In this document: piece by piece, positions 6,353 through 9,172 of the stretch
How the letters are laid out: every line of letters begins with the position of its first letter
Position numbering within the stretch: the stretch's first letter is position 1
NCBI GenBank assembly: GCA_046590195.1
Contig: JBKJTP010000076.1
Coordinates: forward strand, 1 to 9,172
DNA from: JBKJTP01 sp046590195
GTDB lineage: Bacteria > Bacteroidota > Ignavibacteria > Palsa-1295
Length of the DNA: 9,172 nt
Reading direction: 5' to 3'
Notes under the pieces: model-generated
The model's database searches: none
The model's input: only the letters and a program-made list of their open reading frames with translations
Told to the model about the DNA's origin: nothing
Made by a program: the position numbers and the translations under genes

Positions 6353-7162
6353 TCACTCCCAAATCAGCGATGAGTATCGCTCGTGCAGGAAGATACCACT
6401 TGCCACTCCCACGTTGAAGGAGTCGATGTTCTTCGCCATCGGGATCATGGCGGTAATGTCAGCAGCATCGATCGTTGCGTCAGATAAACCGGTCCCTTCG
6501 GCACCAAGGATGATCGCACTTCTATCGTGCCATTCTACGTGAGTCAGTGGTACCGAATCATCTCGCAGCGCAGCTGCAATGAGCTTGAACGAAGCTTCCT
6601 TCAGCGATCGCAGTACACCGGGCAGATCGTGCGTACGGATGATCGGTACATTCACGACGGTACCCATAGAGACTCTCACCGATCTTCGCAGAAAGGGATG
6701 GCAACACGTCTGATCGACGATCACTGCATCGACACCAAAGCCAGCTGCGGTGCGAATGAGCGTGCCCATATTCTCCGCATCGGCAAGACCTTCAAGCACT
6801 ACGATCGTCTTTGGCGCCCCGCCCAATGTGACAGATGAAAGCTCAGGCTGCTGGGGTATGCTCACGGCGAGCATCACACCCTGATGCAAAGGATATCCGA
6901 CGATCTTTTCCATCGCTGGCTTGAGTGCGAGATGGATCTGTGTTGTGCCGCCTGTTCGTGATTCAAATATGGGCTTGAAGAATTCGAAGAATTCTTGCGT
7001 CATCAGTGCAAACGGTACCGCGGCATCGGACCCAAGTATCGACTCAACGATCTTCGGGCCTTCACCAACGAACAATCCATCTTTGAGATGACCGGAGATC
7101 CCCTTCAACGAAGCGAAGTATGCGTAGTGCGCTTCGGAGAGATCGCTCAGGACATAGGCCAC
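6353..7162 (-). CDS. TrmH/SpoU-family RNA 2'-O-methyltransferase
   Basis: This 269-residue member of the SPOUT superfamily uses S-adenosylmethionine to methylate the 2'-hydroxyl of a nucleotide in tRNA or rRNA, in the cytoplasm. The N-terminal part (about 1-105) is the substrate-binding region, with FVGEGPKIVES (31-41) and GYPLHQGVMLAV (89-100). The catalytic domain carries motif 1 with Asn131 and Arg137 in ENMGTLIRTA, motif 2 GAEGTGLS with Glu222, and motif 3 IPM...SFNVGVASG (240-256), which forms the knotted cofactor site. Length and motif spacing are normal for the family. Which RNA position is modified cannot be told. The start is a GTG at 7162, without a visible Shine-Dalgarno; the nearest upstream in-frame stop is the TAA of the OmpA-like gene, 18 nt away, and there is no internal Met before residue 54. 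Translation probably depends on ribosomes finishing the upstream gene. Confidence 0.93.
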   Translation of the reverse strand: MAYVLSDLSEAHYAYFASLKGISGHLKDGLFVGEGPKIVESILGSDAAVPFALMTQEFFEFFKPIFESRTGGTTQIHLALKPAMEKIVGYPLHQGVMLAVSIPQQPELSSVTLGGAPKTIVVLEGLADAENMGTLIRTAAGFGVDAVIVDQTCCHPFLRRSVRVSMGTVVNVPIIRTHDLPGVLRSLKEASFKLIAAALRDDSVPLTHVEWHDRSAIILGAEGTGLSDATIDAADITAMIPMAKNIDSFNVGVASGIFLHERYSSLIWE

Positions 7163-7180
7163 GCGCAGAAGTTTAGATGC

Positions 7181-8629
7181 TTAGTTGGTCGATCTGAATT
7201 CCTTTTCAGGAGAGCCCTTCACGAGCACCATCACTCGGCGATTCAGACGCTTGCCTTCTTTCGAGTCATTCGGTGCGATCGGACGGATGTGTCCGTAACC
7301 GACAGCATCGACGCGTCGATCGGCAATACCCTTTGATATAAGATGCTTCTTGACCTGCTCCGCGCGCTGATCGGAAAGCTGAAGATTCATCTTTGGATCA
7401 CCGTCGGAATCGGTGTGACCCTGCACTTCGATGTCGAACTCTGGGAATTTGTTCAGCAATTGCACAAGCTGATCGAGCATTGCTAGCGATGACTTCTGTA
7501 TGGTTGCTTTGCCAACATCAAAGAGTACGTTATCGAGACGGAATAGCTGTCCCTGCACATCCTCCTTCTTTAGATCGTCGGATGCCAGTCCGCTTGGCAG
7601 ATCGAACCCAGGTCTTGCAAACTTCGGTAAGCCGATCTTCCAGATGTCTGACTTACCGAAGCCGCGGGTTTGGCTTTCGCTCGGCGAAGAGAAGTATGCG
7701 CTATCGCCGTTTCCGGTAACCATAAAGTATGCATCGAACGATGGCGTGTTGATCGGCTCGCCAAGATTTCGAGGCTCAGTCCAATTCTGCCATGTGTCAT
7801 CCAGGCGATGCGTCACGAACAGATCGTGCAAACCAATGCCGCCACGTCCGTTCGTGGAGAAATAGAGCGTACGATCGTCGTATGCGATGTATGGGGAGAT
7901 CTCGTCCTGCGCCGTATTGATAGCTGCGATCGCCTGCGGCTGCGACCAATGATTTCCGCCAAGGTTCTTCGAGAAGTAAAGATCGTGCTGGCCCTTGCCA
8001 TCCTTTCGGTGCAGCGAGAAGACGATCGTCTTCTCATCGCTTGAGATGGACATCGCTGCCGTCGTTGTGTCGTTGTAATAGTCGTCGATCTGTAGTGAAT
8101 CAGGATACGACCACCCTCCGCCTGCACTCTTGGTCGATACTGAGAAGCCTTTCCCTCGGGTACCATCTTCGCGATAGACGTTCTGCAGGTACAGCTTAGT
8201 TGCCGTGCTATTAATAGCACGTACACCATCGTAAACCTCTGTGTTGAGTGGTCCCTCTAATCGTGTCGCTACTCCCCAGGAACCGTCTGGCTGTCTCACG
8301 GAGAACCAGATATCTTCATCGTCCTTACGCTTCTCTGCACCAGCGTTCTGCGGCGCTCCCTTACGTACGAAGAGAAGCAGGCCCTCATCAGGCGTGATGA
8401 TCGGGAAAAGATCGCTGTACTCTGAATTGACCTTTGCGCCGAGATTGATTCGCGAAAGGCTGTGCTTCGATAGCACCTCTGTCGTGACACCGACAGCATT
8501 CTGCGCGCGCTTCGAGGTGTCGGCTTTGGGTACCCTGTTGAGCGAGCCTGGGTCGAGCTGAGCAAAGCTGGGAGCGGCGGCGACCGCGAGCAAGGCTGAT
8601 GCGCAAAGCATCAGGGCAATCTTTTGCAT
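7181..8629 (-). CDS. exported PD40-repeat protein with C-terminal OmpA peptidoglycan-binding domain
   Basis: This 482-residue envelope protein has a signal peptide at residues 1-23 (MQKIALMLCASALLAVAAAP, cleavage expected after SFA and before QL). The centre carries about five PD40-like beta-propeller units: repeated blocks with an aromatic strand and a D(L/I)(Y/F/W) ending, such as DEDIWFS, QHDLYFSK, LHDLFVTH and KSDIWKI. The C-terminal OmpA domain (about 365-471) includes VLFDVGKATI, QGHTDSDGD (403-411) and LSDQRAEQV (418-426). Asp420 and Arg422 match the pair that holds diaminopimelate in peptidoglycan. The protein would be periplasmic or outer-membrane associated and tether the propeller to the cell wall. 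I chose the ATG at 8629 over a TTG 11 codons earlier because it places the signal peptide at the very N-terminus. Such PD40-OmpA proteins are common in Bacteroidota and relatives. It is the first gene of the probable unit with the methyltransferase. The partner or ligand of the propeller is unknown. Confidence 0.93.
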   Translation of the reverse strand: MQKIALMLCASALLAVAAAPSFAQLDPGSLNRVPKADTSKRAQNAVGVTTEVLSKHSLSRINLGAKVNSEYSDLFPIITPDEGLLLFVRKGAPQNAGAEKRKDDEDIWFSVRQPDGSWGVATRLEGPLNTEVYDGVRAINSTATKLYLQNVYREDGTRGKGFSVSTKSAGGGWSYPDSLQIDDYYNDTTTAAMSISSDEKTIVFSLHRKDGKGQHDLYFSKNLGGNHWSQPQAIAAINTAQDEISPYIAYDDRTLYFSTNGRGGIGLHDLFVTHRLDDTWQNWTEPRNLGEPINTPSFDAYFMVTGNGDSAYFSSPSESQTRGFGKSDIWKIGLPKFARPGFDLPSGLASDDLKKEDVQGQLFRLDNVLFDVGKATIQKSSLAMLDQLVQLLNKFPEFDIEVQGHTDSDGDPKMNLQLSDQRAEQVKKHLISKGIADRRVDAVGYGHIRPIAPNDSKEGKRLNRRVMVLVKGSPEKEFRSTN

Positions 8630-8641
8630 ATTGTAATGGTC

Positions 8642-8696
8642 AGGACAGAGCTGTAAAGACAAAAGCCTAAAGCAGAAAGCCTAAGGACAGAACTGT
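8642..8696. repeat. symmetric short repeats in the leader of the OmpA-like gene
   Basis: Two near-identical 13-mers, AGGACAGAGCTGT (8642-8654) and AGGACAGAACTGT (8684-8696), flank two exact copies of AAAGCCTAA (8662-8670 and 8676-8684). Each 13-mer contains an ACAGnnCTGT dyad, and the two dyads (8645-8654, 8687-8696) are exactly 42 bp apart, about four helical turns. They lie 16 and 58 bp before the ATG at 8629. This geometry would suit two operator sites, but chance duplication is also possible. Confidence 0.45.
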
Positions 8697-8843
8697 GTAA
8701 GACGATTAGATTAATTGGGCGTCCTCCTAAAAGACAACCTGAGCGTAGGTAGTTTCCTCATACTCTTCCGGGTGATGAGTGCGCGATCCTCGTTCAAACA
8801 CGAATATCCTCTATCGGTAGTGCAGAGAAAAATCGTTGTCACG

Positions 8844-8872
8844 ACAAAATGCCAGCAATGCTGGCATTTTGT
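8844..8872. terminator. stem-loop terminator after the receiver-domain gene
   Basis: A perfect 13 bp inverted repeat, ACAAAATGCCAGC/GCTGGCATTTTGT, encloses a 3 nt loop. Its A- and T-rich bases are at the outer ends, so each strand shows a TTTT at the 3' foot of the GC-rich stem, and it could work in both directions. It begins 39 nt past the stop of the receiver protein on the minus strand, which is its likely job. No plus-strand gene is seen that would use it. Confidence 0.85.
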
Positions 8873-8911
8873 TATTCGTACGTTCCTCTTGGATTGGTCT
8901 GGTGCCCGGCC

Positions 8912-9172
8912 TCAGTCTTTTTCGATGCCGGAAACCGGTTCAACCATCAGCCCTCCTGCAAGAGCTTTGGTGATAACACGCTCAAGTTCATCGGCATTGA
9001 CCGGCTTGAGGACGTGCGCGTTGAATCCTGCGTCGAAGACCAGCTTGCGGTCTTTCAACTGGCCGTGTGCGGTGATCGCAATGGCCGGGACTGCGCTGTG
9101 GGTTCGCATCTGCTTAAGCAGTTCGTAGCCCGATTCGATCGGGAATGCGAGGTCGGTAGCAACAAGGTCGAA
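8912..9172 (-). CDS. receiver-domain protein, C-terminal part (cut by window edge)
   Basis: The last 86 residues are visible; the coding frame is open to the window end, so the N-terminus lies outside. They form the second half of a CheY-like receiver: acceptor Asp at visible residue 7 (FDLVATDLAFP), Thr34 in IAITAHG, and Lys56 in HVLKPV, all conserved. The domain ends about 15 residues before the stop with no further output domain, so the receiver is C-terminal. The AHVLKPVNADELERVI style and the AITAHG motif are typical of receivers at the end of hybrid histidine kinases, but a single-domain response regulator fits equally well. It resembles, but is not a copy of, the receiver of the hybrid kinase at 2762-5593. 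A terminator follows it. Confidence 0.85.
   Translation of the reverse strand, partial: FDLVATDLAFPIESGYELLKQMRTHSAVPAIAITAHGQLKDRKLVFDAGFNAHVLKPVNADELERVITKALAGGLMVEPVSGIEKD

Noticed and set aside
8715..9128. Plus-strand open frame of 137 codons at the right end
   Set aside because: It runs through the perfect stem-loop terminator and then antisense to conserved receiver-domain sequence, and has no recognisable domain.

Overview
All recognisable genes in this 9.2 kb window lie on the minus strand, so the window reads right to left. No rRNA, tRNA, CRISPR array, transposase, integrase or phage gene is visible. GC content is moderate (about half by eye), and most starts lack a strong Shine-Dalgarno sequence. 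There is also an exported PD40-repeat/OmpA protein and an N-terminal SRAFVKE-type small protein. Together these suggest a member of the Bacteroidota/Chlorobiota (FCB) assemblage, possibly a Kapabacteria- or Ignavibacteria-like lineage. This placement is inference from style and gene content, not from a marker gene.

Layout in transcription order: (1) At the right edge is the C-terminal end of a receiver-domain protein (8912-9172, cut by the window), closed by a perfect stem-loop terminator (8844-8872). (2) A 282 bp spacer with short direct repeats leads into a secreted PD40/OmpA-C peptidoglycan-binding protein (7181-8629). An 18 nt gap separates it from a TrmH/SpoU-family RNA 2'-O-methyltransferase (6353-7162). 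A 161 bp spacer follows, holding the best Shine-Dalgarno sequence of the window, a palindrome and a possible 31-codon ORF. Next comes a small lipoprotein (5718-6191), which ends at a rho-independent terminator (5661-5693). These may form one envelope-related transcription unit. (3) An extended -10 promoter (5643-5651) drives a soluble PAS-GAF-PAS-PAS hybrid histidine kinase with a C-terminal receiver (2762-5593). Then, 85 bp later, comes an NAD(P)-dependent aldehyde dehydrogenase (1186-2676). (4) A spacer filled with an inverted pair of dispersed repeats and a CCCTATA heptamer array precedes a translationally coupled pair: a 73-residue hypothetical protein (803-1024) and a RibD-C/dihydrofolate-reductase-like protein (135-806). 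A further repeat copy lies at the left edge.

The genes look like ordinary chromosomal sensing, envelope, RNA-modification and metabolic functions rather than one dedicated pathway. The kinase and the truncated receiver protein flank the envelope genes, but nothing in the sequence proves that they regulate them. I found no defence system, biosynthetic cluster or clearly new system. The more unusual items are small: the Shine-Dalgarno/start-stop/palindrome element at 6309-6336, the repeats in the leader of the OmpA-like gene, the TTG-started kinase, and the repeat-packed spacer at 1041-1186. No gene-free stretch exceeds 300 bases.
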